The position numbers were made by a program, and so were the translations under genes. From a virus, in IMG/VR virus record IMGVR_UViG_3300025030_000105, positions 1-62,980 of that record: a stretch of DNA of 62,980 bases. One strand, written 5' to 3'. The notes under the pieces were generated by a model. That model worked only from the letters and a program-made list of their open reading frames with translations. It had not been told where the DNA came from and did not search any database. Shown piece by piece: positions 56,477 to 62,980 of this stretch; positions within the stretch are counted from its first letter, which is position 1; every line of letters begins with the position of its first letter.

Positions 56477-56674
56477 TTACCTCTCCTTCGTGGAAAACTT
56501 ATTCGCGATGCTCGTAATGCTATCTCCGAACAAAACAGACGCAAGCGCCCCAGCAACATACATAAAATTATCAGAAACGGCAACCATCACTCCGAGCTTA
56601 TAGCTGATCCCTGCCCACGTAAGAGCCATGATGCAGAGAACCGCGCTTGCGGTTATTCTATGAATATGTTGCAT
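56477..56674 (-). CDS. putative class II holin
   Basis: A 65-residue protein with two hydrophobic segments (about residues 9-27 and 32-50), a basic N-terminus and a charged C-terminus, which is the plan of class II holins. It lies in the lysis cassette a few genes before the M15 endolysin and follows AAGGAGTAGCGTA. Confidence 0.65.
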   Translation of the reverse strand: MQHIHRITASAVLCIMALTWAGISYKLGVMVAVSDNFMYVAGALASVLFGDSITSIANKFSTKER

Positions 56675-56678
56675 TACG

Positions 56679-56852
56679 CTACTCCTTGTTACACACCCAA
56701 TTCAACTCTCCCTCCTCTGTCACTCCGTCTGAGTGAAGATGCGGGCAAATGTCGTGCCAGACGCTGCATGGGGAGTTCTCGCAATAGGTCTTCGACGTAA
56801 AAACTATCGCGCCGTCCGGCTGTCGATCTTGATTAAGCTCAATCTTTCTCAT
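56679..56852 (-). CDS. small Cys-containing protein
   Basis: A 56-residue protein (start 56852 behind GGCGGAGAAAGA) with C, C, C and H residues (TYCENSPCSVWHDICPHLHSD) that could bind a metal. It overlaps the previous gene. The function is unknown. Confidence 0.55.
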   Translation of the reverse strand: MRKIELNQDRQPDGAIVFTSKTYCENSPCSVWHDICPHLHSDGVTEEGELNWVCNKE

Positions 56853-56997
56853 TCTTTCTCCGCCTTCGTCGCTTTTTCTCTGCAACCTCTGCTGCGAGGA
56901 TTGCCTGGTACCTGGCGAGCGCCTCGCCGCTTAGGATTATTGACTCCTCGCCATCAGTTACGCGAAATCTATCCCCACTAAGCTTCTCAATCTTCAT
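56839..56997 (-). CDS. small basic-tailed protein
   Basis: A 52-residue protein coupled by ATGA to the lipoprotein gene. The C-terminus is very basic (EKKRRRRRKNEKD). It looks like a short nucleic-acid- or membrane-binding peptide, but no family is known. Confidence 0.55.
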   Translation of the reverse strand: MKIEKLSGDRFRVTDGEESIILSGEALARYQAILAAEVAEKKRRRRRKNEKD

Positions 56998-57608
56998 TCT
57001 TTCGCTGGGACTTCTGCTGCTGGTGCGAGAGCAGAATCACCAGAGAATGTATCCTGCTGATTCTCGACGTTTTCAACTGAGCCGGTACCGTTCGAACTTG
57101 ACTGAGTAGAATCCTGCGTATACACAAGGTGCTCGATCTTCGCCTCAGTATCGAACGTCCCAGTAACGGAACTCTGATTATCCGCCGTCAGTTTATTCCC
57201 GATACCGCTCAACTGATTGTTATCCCCAGTAATGATGAACCCGCCATTGCTGTCGCCGTTGGTGGGAGCCAAACGCCATAGCCGAGCCACATCCACTCCG
57301 AGCGTGGCGTAAGGAAGGAAGGCATGAAGTACGTCGGAAGTCGTCTCAGGTTTGAAAAATGCTTGCTGCCCGAGGTTAGCTGAAAACCCCATTGCCAGAC
57401 CAACCTGGCAGGCGGCGTTGTCGTTACATGCGGCCATGCCTTCGGAGAATGCTTTGAACCTGTCGGTGTTCGCGGTGGCGATCATCTGATTAACCTCAGA
57501 ATGGTTCGACGTTAGTCCATATCCGGCGCAACCCGGCAAAATCAGGACTGCAGCACACAGCGCCATTATAATAATCGTTGTAGAAAATAACCTCGTTTTT
57601 GTTTTCAT
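56994..57608 (-). CDS. phage lipoprotein
   Basis: A 204-residue protein with a signal peptide (residues 1-26) ending in LILPGCAG, a lipobox with Cys27. The mature part has a helical middle and a Gly/Asn/Ser-rich acidic C-terminal third. In the lysis region it may be an outer-membrane spanin or a superinfection-exclusion lipoprotein. It is coupled by ATGA to the short membrane protein at 57605. Confidence 0.7.
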   Translation of the reverse strand: MKTKTRLFSTTIIIMALCAAVLILPGCAGYGLTSNHSEVNQMIATANTDRFKAFSEGMAACNDNAACQVGLAMGFSANLGQQAFFKPETTSDVLHAFLPYATLGVDVARLWRLAPTNGDSNGGFIITGDNNQLSGIGNKLTADNQSSVTGTFDTEAKIEHLVYTQDSTQSSSNGTGSVENVENQQDTFSGDSALAPAAEVPAKE

Positions 57609-57778
57609 TTTACCCCCTTTGAATTTGCTTCGTTTGGATACTCTACGGCCATTCGCTCATAGTACGCTTTCGCTTGCAAAATCTCCTGTAACACATCGGC
57701 CTCAGTACGGGCCAGCCACTGTTGCAAACAGACAGCGGAAACAATTAGTAACGTCGCTATACACAGAAATTTTTTCAT
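57605..57778 (-). CDS. small membrane protein, possible i-spanin
   Basis: A 57-residue protein with an N-terminal span (FLCIATLLIVSAVC) and a short helix RTEADVLQEILQAKAYYERM. It starts behind GAGGGTTGC and its stop overlaps the lipoprotein start. The membrane-anchored helix plus adjacent lipoprotein resembles a minimal spanin pair, although i-spanins are usually longer. Confidence 0.5.
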   Translation of the reverse strand: MKKFLCIATLLIVSAVCLQQWLARTEADVLQEILQAKAYYERMAVEYPNEANSKGVK

Positions 57779-57846
57779 GCAACCCTCAGCAATTTTGCTC
57801 TTAAAATTTGTTAGTCAAAATCTCGATAATAGTTTCTAATCGTGCA

Positions 57847-60393
57847 TCATGCGGCATCTTCAACACCCACTGCGTACAGGCTTGTAGGTGTTTTCTTATT
57901 TGCCGCATCGACCGCAAACCAATCTGCCGTGCGAGTCCCTTTGATGATAAATGCGTCGCTTATGTCGCCGTAAAATGCATATACCGATAAACTGTGGGGT
58001 GATGACCCAACCGTGAGATTTCCCGATGCGACGGCGGCAAGTGCCTCTGTTGAGGCGTAGGACGTGGCGCTTAACACCCCGTTTTTATACATTCGTAGCC
58101 CACCGTTATCTTTATCATATTTCAGATGGATGGCTACTTCTTCGGCGTCGGCCAACACAACATCCGCAAACAATCCACCAACAACCCCACCAGTTGTAAT
58201 AACATAGCCCTGCACCGTATTTGTGGCGGTGGCTATCCTGATCATGAACGCCGCCTTACCAGCGACATAATTACTAAATATTGAATACTGAGCCGTGCTT
58301 GACTGCTTATTGTACTTGAATGCCACGCCAGCGATTAATGCACCCCATCCGGCCATATCAAGCGCAGGAAATGTGATATACTTATTACCCCCGGAAAATC
58401 TCTGTGCCTTGCCAACCAATCCAGGGACTTCAATAATTAGCAACGAGTTTTTAGTGCCTGAATACCCATTCTTTGAGGTATCAATAACTGTATTCTCAAC
58501 ATTGGAATTATCCATGTGGCAGACAAACTCATAATCAGTTCCCCACGGAGTTGTGTTCCCTGATTCGACCCCTGATTTCCCGTAATAAATTAACGCTTTG
58601 GTGTTATTTTCAGAAGATAAGATGGGCAGTTTTGCATACAATTCTTCCGGACCTGTCGGAAGAGAAAATATATTGACTATTGTGCTATATGAGGAGAAGG
58701 TCGAGTATGTCCCATTTAGCCAAAAAACACGCTCCTGGCCATCTACTGGACTGTTTTTTGCCACTATCGGCCTAAATTGCTTTTGGATGGATTTAACGGT
58801 TATACAACGACGTTCCCACGAGACTCCATTATCGTTTGTGGTGTATTTATAAACCTCAAACTGCCCATCAACCACCTTTGACAAATAGACAATATTAGGA
58901 TCAGACGGATCTACAGACACCCCTCCAGAGTAACTCGGTTCACCTGCATATAATGCCCCACCAGCCGCGCAAATTTCATTGTCAGCCCATCCAGCATCGG
59001 TCCATCTCGCATATCTATATCTATGGTCGGCAGCAGTGACGAAATTTGCATAAACTATGACAGGGTAATTGCTGCTGTCATAAGCAATGCCCCAATTCCA
59101 TGCCTTGAATCCTGTGGCTACAGAGTCATATACTTTGTCGCAATCAGTCGGAACCAAGGGCGACCCGGCCAATACTGCAGCCAATGTTTTTACTACAGTG
59201 CCATCAGCTTTTTTAAACTCTCCGTTTTCATATTGGAGGTAGTAGATACTGTTGTTTGCCAGCGCATCAGGATGTCCATCTGTAAAACAGAGGTGAATTT
59301 TACTGGTCCCATCGTAGGCTACTTTCAGGTATGGCCGCTCTCCAAAAACACTAAACAATGTTTTTGCGGTATCCCACGTAGCCCCTCCATCAGTAGATGT
59401 ACTGAAGGTTGGCAGGAAGTCTCCGCCCCGCCAGAAAAGAAAAATCTTATTGTTCTCAGCAGAGAGTATGCAGGGATTTGAATATGAGTATCCGTACAAT
59501 CCGGCGGTGTTTGTACCTACTGTCAGTTCCGCGTCGAAGGCGGATATATCCTCGGGGTTCGTGGATACCCGGTAGAACATATCTGCCCCATTATGAGCGC
59601 AGTAGAAAACAACTATTCGGCCATCATCGCGAATTAAAATGCTCGGATTTGCGTGATCATCGACCTGCAACGCAAGTTTTAAAACAAATTCGACTTGGGC
59701 ATCAGTAGCGTGGTTATAACTCACAACAACAACATCGCCGTTTGCCCGAATAAACCCGGTGTAGGTTTTGCCATTGTAATAAATTGATCGCGGCTCAGAA
59801 TACCAGCACCAAACGCCATCGGTTGTCAAGTTGTCGGTTGACTGAGTAACTATTGGAATTTCTGCACCAAGTACTGTTGTCCCGTCTGCGGCGGTTACAG
59901 CGATATCCAGTCCATTAGATAAAACTTTTGCGGGAATATCGTTGTCACTGCTCAGATCGACGTATAGTTGGTAATCAGATAAGTCGGCTGGCACTGTTGC
60001 GTGATTTACCACTACGGCTTTTCTGTGAGCGTATCCGGAAAGCCAGGGGATTGACGGTACAGACAAGGCCCGCCTCGCTTTTGCGAGAGTATCGGCAGAT
60101 GAGCCAATGGCGTAAAGAGCATATCCTTTTGCGGCGCTCCCAACCAATGTGCTGATGTTGAGCCAGGGACTCGCTGCAATTCTCGCCAGGATATCGGCAT
60201 TCTCACGTACCGAAACAGGCTGACCATCACCATCCAGGACATAGACAATGCTCCACAGATTAGGGTCTATGAGCGGTGCATCGCTGATTGATAAGCCGAT
60301 AACATCAGTCAAACCAGTTGAGGTCTTCCAGAGACCGACAAGCCCCTGCCGAGGCAGCCCGCTGCGCAGCATCCTGCGCTTAACGTACTTCAT
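57847..60393 (-). CDS. tailspike with BNR_4-like lyase domain inside a DUF2341-like domain
   Basis: An 848-residue tail protein. A phage N-terminal part (1-115) is followed by DUF2341-like strands (HRKAVVVNHATVPADLSDYQ, about 122-180). It is then interrupted by a BNR_4-like propeller: VWCWYSEPRSIYYNGKTY, then DDHANPSILIRDDGR and repeats such as FLPTFSTSTDGGATWD. The DUF2341 end (ELYAKLPILSSENNTKALIY) resumes near 585, and a LamG-like jelly roll forms the C-terminus. BNR_4 proteins include polysaccharide lyases, so this is probably the receptor-binding depolymerase. The gene has lower GC than its neighbours. It is preceded by CAGGAGACTAGGGG. Confidence 0.78.
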   Translation of the reverse strand: MKYVKRRMLRSGLPRQGLVGLWKTSTGLTDVIGLSISDAPLIDPNLWSIVYVLDGDGQPVSVRENADILARIAASPWLNISTLVGSAAKGYALYAIGSSADTLAKARRALSVPSIPWLSGYAHRKAVVVNHATVPADLSDYQLYVDLSSDNDIPAKVLSNGLDIAVTAADGTTVLGAEIPIVTQSTDNLTTDGVWCWYSEPRSIYYNGKTYTGFIRANGDVVVVSYNHATDAQVEFVLKLALQVDDHANPSILIRDDGRIVVFYCAHNGADMFYRVSTNPEDISAFDAELTVGTNTAGLYGYSYSNPCILSAENNKIFLFWRGGDFLPTFSTSTDGGATWDTAKTLFSVFGERPYLKVAYDGTSKIHLCFTDGHPDALANNSIYYLQYENGEFKKADGTVVKTLAAVLAGSPLVPTDCDKVYDSVATGFKAWNWGIAYDSSNYPVIVYANFVTAADHRYRYARWTDAGWADNEICAAGGALYAGEPSYSGGVSVDPSDPNIVYLSKVVDGQFEVYKYTTNDNGVSWERRCITVKSIQKQFRPIVAKNSPVDGQERVFWLNGTYSTFSSYSTIVNIFSLPTGPEELYAKLPILSSENNTKALIYYGKSGVESGNTTPWGTDYEFVCHMDNSNVENTVIDTSKNGYSGTKNSLLIIEVPGLVGKAQRFSGGNKYITFPALDMAGWGALIAGVAFKYNKQSSTAQYSIFSNYVAGKAAFMIRIATATNTVQGYVITTGGVVGGLFADVVLADAEEVAIHLKYDKDNGGLRMYKNGVLSATSYASTEALAAVASGNLTVGSSPHSLSVYAFYGDISDAFIIKGTRTADWFAVDAANKKTPTSLYAVGVEDAA

Positions 60394-60396
60394 CCC

Positions 60397-60777
60397 CTAG
60401 TCTCCTGAGACTACCAGGCAGATGATCTTCGCCTTGGCGGAGTTGGTAGTGTTGTTTGAACAAGCGAGCTTGTACCCTCCGACAAAGGGGACCGCAGGAT
60501 CAATTTCGATCCTGTCTGAGGCGGTTATCGCAGCCGCTAGGCTGAGGCTGACGCCGTCGATTGATTGAAAGTCGACAATGAGAGAGTCGAACGGGGTGAC
60601 TGCGTCGGCGACGACTTCTATGCCTACCAAGAAACCTGTTTCGTTCTCGACAGTCTCTGTCGGGATGGTAGCTGCTGCAGCATCTGCCGTAAATTCACTT
60701 ACCAAGCCGATCGGCTCTGTGTACTCGCCGTCGAACTGTCCTCTTCGGTACTCCAAGTCTGCCCACGATCCAGCCAT
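60397..60777 (-). CDS. small structural protein
   Basis: A 126-residue beta-rich protein behind AAGGAGCTGGT. It has the start MAGSWADLEYRRGQFDGEYT and ends with TAG. It lies directly before the tailspike and may be its adaptor or chaperone. No family is recognised. Confidence 0.6.
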   Translation of the reverse strand: MAGSWADLEYRRGQFDGEYTEPIGLVSEFTADAAAATIPTETVENETGFLVGIEVVADAVTPFDSLIVDFQSIDGVSLSLAAAITASDRIEIDPAVPFVGGYKLACSNNTTNSAKAKIICLVVSGD

Positions 60778-60825
60778 ACCAGCTCCTTATGCTGCGCTCC
60801 TCTCGGAGCCTGATTAGTTATGTTG

Positions 60826-60855
60826 AGTGTAACACTAAGTTACGTCAGATGTCAA
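60826..60855 (-). promoter_or_regulatory. late promoter before the tailspike operon
   Basis: On the minus strand TTGACA (60850-60855), an 18-bp spacer and TACACT (60826-60831), with GTTACACT as in the 48964 and 62264 promoters. It would drive 60777 and the tailspike. Confidence 0.75.
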
Positions 60856-60860
60856 TCTAA

Positions 60861-61034
60861 TTAACAATCCTGCCATCGATACTCATCGGCATGGTCGTTC
60901 CACACCAACCTTTGTCTGTGCCCGCACTTCCTACAAGTCCGATATGCGATACACTTCTCTGTTACTATCCACCCCATCTTGTGGTCACACCACCACTGGA
61001 CGAACTTCTTCCACGGAGATTTAATACAAAACAT
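60861..61034 (-). CDS. small zinc-binding protein
   Basis: A 57-residue Trp-rich protein with CDHK, EKCIAYRTCRKCGHRQ and a C-terminal WQDC. The start at 61034 lies inside the end of the previous gene; 61064 is an alternative. It resembles the plus-strand protein at 6826 in layout (aromatic N-terminus, CxxCG later). The function is unknown. Confidence 0.6.
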   Translation of the reverse strand: MFCIKSPWKKFVQWWCDHKMGWIVTEKCIAYRTCRKCGHRQRLVWNDHADEYRWQDC

Positions 61035-61383
61035 CCTGATACCCCATGCAGTGCCTCTGCTCATGCTTGATTATAAAGTCGGCGTCGAACGCCGCGTAGA
61101 TATGACACTTATCTACCTTGCCGGTAGTAAAATCTGCATGGACGTCGGCGCAGCCCAGAGCGAAGCCGGCGGAGCCTATCAAGTTCAAGGCCATCAGGCC
61201 GTACTGCTCGTGCTCCATTAGGAGGCGGTTACAGTTGAGCGAGGAAGTCAGTGGGCCGTTGGTGAGGCTATAATCCTCAATCTCTTCGAGCCTGCTCGGC
61301 TCCTTGAGTCCTTCGAAGAGGGTATTGCCAGGCATCAGGGCGCAGGAGGGGAGGAGCAGAAAGAAAAGGAGGAAGTATCTCAA
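61021..61383 (-). CDS. HExxH lipoprotein, putative metallopeptidase
   Basis: A 120-residue protein starting at TTG 61383 (TTGA overlap). The N-terminus is a lipoprotein signal (FLLFFLLLPSC with Cys14). The C-terminus has KHEQRHCMGY, a zinc-binding HExxH motif as in small metallopeptidase-like proteins. It is probably exported to the outer membrane or cell surface. The role is unknown; it could be in lysis or exclusion. Confidence 0.65.
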   Translation of the reverse strand: MRYFLLFFLLLPSCALMPGNTLFEGLKEPSRLEEIEDYSLTNGPLTSSLNCNRLLMEHEQYGLMALNLIGSAGFALGCADVHADFTTGKVDKCHIYAAFDADFIIKHEQRHCMGYQDVLY

Positions 61384-61736
61384 GGGAACACCGCCCAGGA
61401 TAAGTCTTGGTCTGGGGGATAGATAAGGCAGGTCGAAGGTTCGACATACCACACTTGTAGTGTATCTGAAAGAAACACGCAAATATCGTGCTCGCCGATG
61501 CTGGCCCAGCCGAAAGCTAAGCCTAGTCCGGAGAAGTGTGCCGTGAGGCGAAGGGCTCGGTTATCGCAGTCTGCGGCTTCGGGTCGGTACGGCTTGACCT
61601 CGACGTTCTCCATGTGGTCTCGTACTTGGACTACGCTAGGGAGAATGTAGTGCCTGTCGGGAAGCCTTAGCTTCTGCGGTGGGATGTTTGTCGTCTGAAT
61701 GAGTAACGCTCTGATATTTTCCCTTGGCTCTTTCAT
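61380..61736 (-). CDS. possible papain-like cysteine hydrolase
   Basis: A 118-residue protein with ADCDNRALRLTAHF, GEHDICVFL and VWYVEPSTC. The order Cys, His, acidic or Glu residue resembles the papain-like fold of MOA-related phage proteins, but the assignment is tentative. Only a weak ribosome site (AAAAGAA) precedes it. It lies between the small terminase and the lipoprotein genes. Confidence 0.5.
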   Translation of the reverse strand: MKEPRENIRALLIQTTNIPPQKLRLPDRHYILPSVVQVRDHMENVEVKPYRPEAADCDNRALRLTAHFSGLGLAFGWASIGEHDICVFLSDTLQVWYVEPSTCLIYPPDQDLSWAVFP

Positions 61737-61741
61737 TTCTT

Positions 61742-62257
61742 TTAGAAATTGATAGAAATATTAATCTGTTGTGCGTTCTGCACATCGCCGCCCTTCCCCT
61801 CTTTTGGGCTCAGATCGCCCCAAGTCACAGCCTGCTTAATACCGTCAAGACGGGTACTTGCCGGGGTTGCCGGGGAATAAACGAGCTGGTCCAGCACTTC
61901 AAGGTAGCTCTCCGCTTGGACGCGGGCCTTGTGCTTAAAACTCAGCCCGTTCTCCCGGACTTCTCGCATGGTGAGGGCAAGGTCCCTTCGGAACGAGGGG
62001 GTTCTCATCAGAGAACTGTAGTCGTCCTCGGAGAGGGAATATCTTTCTAAGATTGGGGTAGTGTCCTCGATCGCTAGGGCGAGGTCGAGGATGAGCCTCG
62101 GGTCCCAGGGGTTGACGTTGGGGGGGTGTTCCGCAGGAACCCACTGCGGCTTGCTTTTGGCTGGGACGAGCGATAGCTCGGAGGACTCCTCCTGCTCGTT
62201 GTCGTCGAACTCCAGGCCGGCGAAGAAATCTTCATTAAGTAGTGTTTGCGTGTCCAT
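61742..62257 (-). CDS. small terminase-like protein
   Basis: A 171-residue protein. The C-terminal two thirds, with RTPSFRRDLALTMREVRENG, SFKHKARVQAESYLEVLDQL, then PASTRLDGIKQAVTWGDLSP, match small terminase or terminase-associated proteins of N4-capsid-type phages. It is separated from the large terminase by more than 8 kb. The start at 62257 lies seven bases after the -10 box of a promoter and has no ribosome site, so the mRNA may be leaderless. ATG 62275, two bases after the upstream stop, could be used by coupling. Confidence 0.7.
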   Translation of the reverse strand: MDTQTLLNEDFFAGLEFDDNEQEESSELSLVPAKSKPQWVPAEHPPNVNPWDPRLILDLALAIEDTTPILERYSLSEDDYSSLMRTPSFRRDLALTMREVRENGLSFKHKARVQAESYLEVLDQLVYSPATPASTRLDGIKQAVTWGDLSPKEGKGGDVQNAQQINISINF

Positions 62258-62263
62258 AGGGGT

Positions 62264-62292
62264 AGTGTAACGCATTGTTACTTCGATGTCAA
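62264..62292 (-). promoter_or_regulatory. promoter of the small terminase gene
   Basis: On the minus strand TTGACA (62287-62292), a 17-bp spacer and TACACT (62264-62269). The expected start site is at about 62257, the first base of the ATG. It overlaps the end of the upstream gene. Confidence 0.72.
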
Positions 62293-62643
62293 GGAGATCT
62301 CCTCCCATCTCCCGTTTTCGTCTTTCCCTTCGACCTTCAAGTTTTCCGGCGCCATCGTCTTCTCCACCCGCTGCGCGGTCGTCTCGCCAGAGATGCACTC
62401 CAAGATTCGCTGCGACTGCCAGATCTTAAACTTCGGGTGCTCCAGCAGTGAGCGAAATGCCTCTTGGATATTTGCCGGCCTCTCCCGGTTCGATTGTCCT
62501 GTGGCGAAGGCTCCGGAGTCTCGGTGCCTTATGCGGACACAGTTCTGGTGTTTGTTCCGGTACTGCCCTCCGGCGCCGGTTCCGCTGAAGAAATCTATTT
62601 CGAGGTCTTTCTTCGTCACCGAGAAAAGTAGTTCTTTTGTCAT
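62278..62643 (-). CDS. GGQ-domain peptide-release protein (PrfH/ArfB-like)
   Basis: A 121-residue protein with the class I release-factor domain 3: FSGTGAGGQYRNKHQNCVRI, with Gly25, Gly26, Gln27, followed by SGAFATGQSNRERPANIQEA. The GGQ motif enters the ribosome and releases the peptide from P-site tRNA. The codon-recognition domains of RF1/RF2 are absent and the C-terminus is a short basic extension, so it is a stand-alone rescue factor. Bacterial PrfH is linked with an RtcB paralogue that repairs cut 16S rRNA; this phage also encodes RtcB. It is the first gene of the minus arm, behind TAAGGAGGGGAG. Confidence 0.88.
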   Translation of the reverse strand: MTKELLFSVTKKDLEIDFFSGTGAGGQYRNKHQNCVRIRHRDSGAFATGQSNRERPANIQEAFRSLLEHPKFKIWQSQRILECISGETTAQRVEKTMAPENLKVEGKDENGRWEEISLTSK

Positions 62644-62667
62644 CTCCCCTCCTTAGAATTTTCACTT

Positions 62668-62696
62668 ATTATATCAATATGTGTCTTGATTGTCAA
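62668..62696 (-). promoter_or_regulatory. consensus sigma-70 promoter of the minus arm
   Basis: On the minus strand a perfect TTGACA (62691-62696), a 17-bp spacer and a perfect TATAAT (62668-62673). The palindrome TCTTGA-TTG-TCAAGA (62684-62698) covers the -35 box, which suggests an operator. It initiates the whole packaging and virion arm. Confidence 0.9.
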
Positions 62697-62698
62697 GA

Positions 62699-62871
62699 TT
62701 TTAGGCAGGCAAGAAATTTTGAAAATTTTTACGCTGAGTTACTCCATTGTCAGGATTTTGGATTTCTGAGGGTTTCAGGTGTTTGGCCGCATGATAAGGG
62801 TCGCACGCCCTCCAGCTCCATCCCCCCAGCCGGCCCCGACGATATCACGACGATACCCCACCCCTTGTGGC
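62699..62871. other. non-coding segment before right array
   Basis: There is no credible ORF. It is AT-rich near 62700-62730, then GC-rich with C runs. A repeated CGAYGATAYC (about 62837-62858) is the only visible structure. Together with 1-330 it forms the divergent control region on both sides of the octamer array. Confidence 0.6.
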
Positions 62872-62980
62872 GCAGGAGCGCAGGAGCGCAGGAGCGCAGG
62901 AGCGCAGGAGCGCAGGAGCGCAGGAGCGCAGGAGCGCAGGAGCGCAGGAGCGCAGGAGCGCAGGAGCGCAGGAGCGCAGG
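62872..62980. repeat. 8-bp tandem repeat array, right end
   Basis: About 13.6 further copies of GCAGGAGC in the same orientation as the left array. The window ends mid-unit (GCAGG), and the phase does not join directly to base 1, as expected when an assembler stops arbitrarily inside a long repeat. Confidence 0.95.

Noticed and set aside
1-62980. Temperate phage functions
   Set aside because: No integrase, excisionase, attachment site or clear CI-type repressor is visible; the HTH proteins alone do not show lysogeny.

Overview
The window is a nearly complete genome of a tailed, double-stranded DNA bacteriophage, probably a short-tailed podovirus-like phage with a capsid of the phage N4 gp56 type. 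It carries a full phage gene set: small and large terminase, portal, scaffold, major capsid protein, tail adaptor and tubular proteins, depolymerase-like tailspike, large ejected polyvalent protein, M15 endolysin, holin candidates and its own replisome. I see no ribosomal RNA, no housekeeping operon and no integrase. The host is most likely Gram-negative: promoters are of the host sigma-70 type (no phage RNA polymerase is encoded), ribosome sites are strong AGGAGG, and the lysis region has a holin-like protein, lipoproteins and a possible spanin-like pair. The host genus cannot be read from the sequence.

Layout: both contig ends lie in the same head-to-tail 8-bp repeat (GCAGGAGC, 1-167 and 62872-62980), so the molecule is probably circular or circularly permuted with its break inside this array. 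Two transcription arms diverge from the array. The plus arm (about 380-27278) holds accessory, regulatory and replication genes; the minus arm (62643 down to 27266) holds packaging, virion and lysis genes. The arms meet tail to tail and overlap by 13 bp.

Plus arm: 413-3424 has small accessory genes, including a plasmid-type antitoxin-family protein. 3425-4192 is a gene-poor control region with GTATC/GATAC palindromes, an AT-rich tract and a perfect 27-bp inverted repeat; it is the best origin or master-regulatory candidate. 4251-8422 is a tight run of small genes with three related helix-turn-helix proteins. 8419-24202 is the replication block: family A DNA polymerase, Cas4-like nuclease, DEDD exonuclease, VRR-NUC nuclease, SNF2-like helicase, Dam methylase, ssDNA-binding candidate and an AEP-type primase-helicase. 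Inside it lie a structured RNA leader, tRNA-Pro(UGG) and the RNA ligase RtcB under one promoter, plus a radical-SAM enzyme and a histone H1-like peptide. 24199-27278 holds small genes, ThyX and a dATP/dGTP diphosphohydrolase (MazZ-like).

Minus arm, in order of transcription: a GGQ-domain release-factor-like protein, small terminase, lipoprotein and papain-like candidates, tailspike, lysis cassette, a PhaC-like alpha/beta hydrolase, a calcineurin-like phosphoesterase, large terminase, portal, scaffold, capsid, head-tail and tail proteins, a coiled-coil-repeat protein and a 2434-residue polyvalent protein with an ADP-ribosyltransferase-like domain and two HExxH sites.

Most genes overlap by ATGA, GTGA, TTGA or TAATG, so translational coupling is pervasive. 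The most notable points are the RtcB + tRNA + GGQ-protein set (a possible RNA/ribosome repair system), the control region at 3.4-4.2 kb, an in-frame amber codon inside an apparently continuous gene (19649), the PhaC-like hydrolase, the phage-encoded radical-SAM enzyme, and repeated promoter and operator motifs including one apparently leaderless gene.
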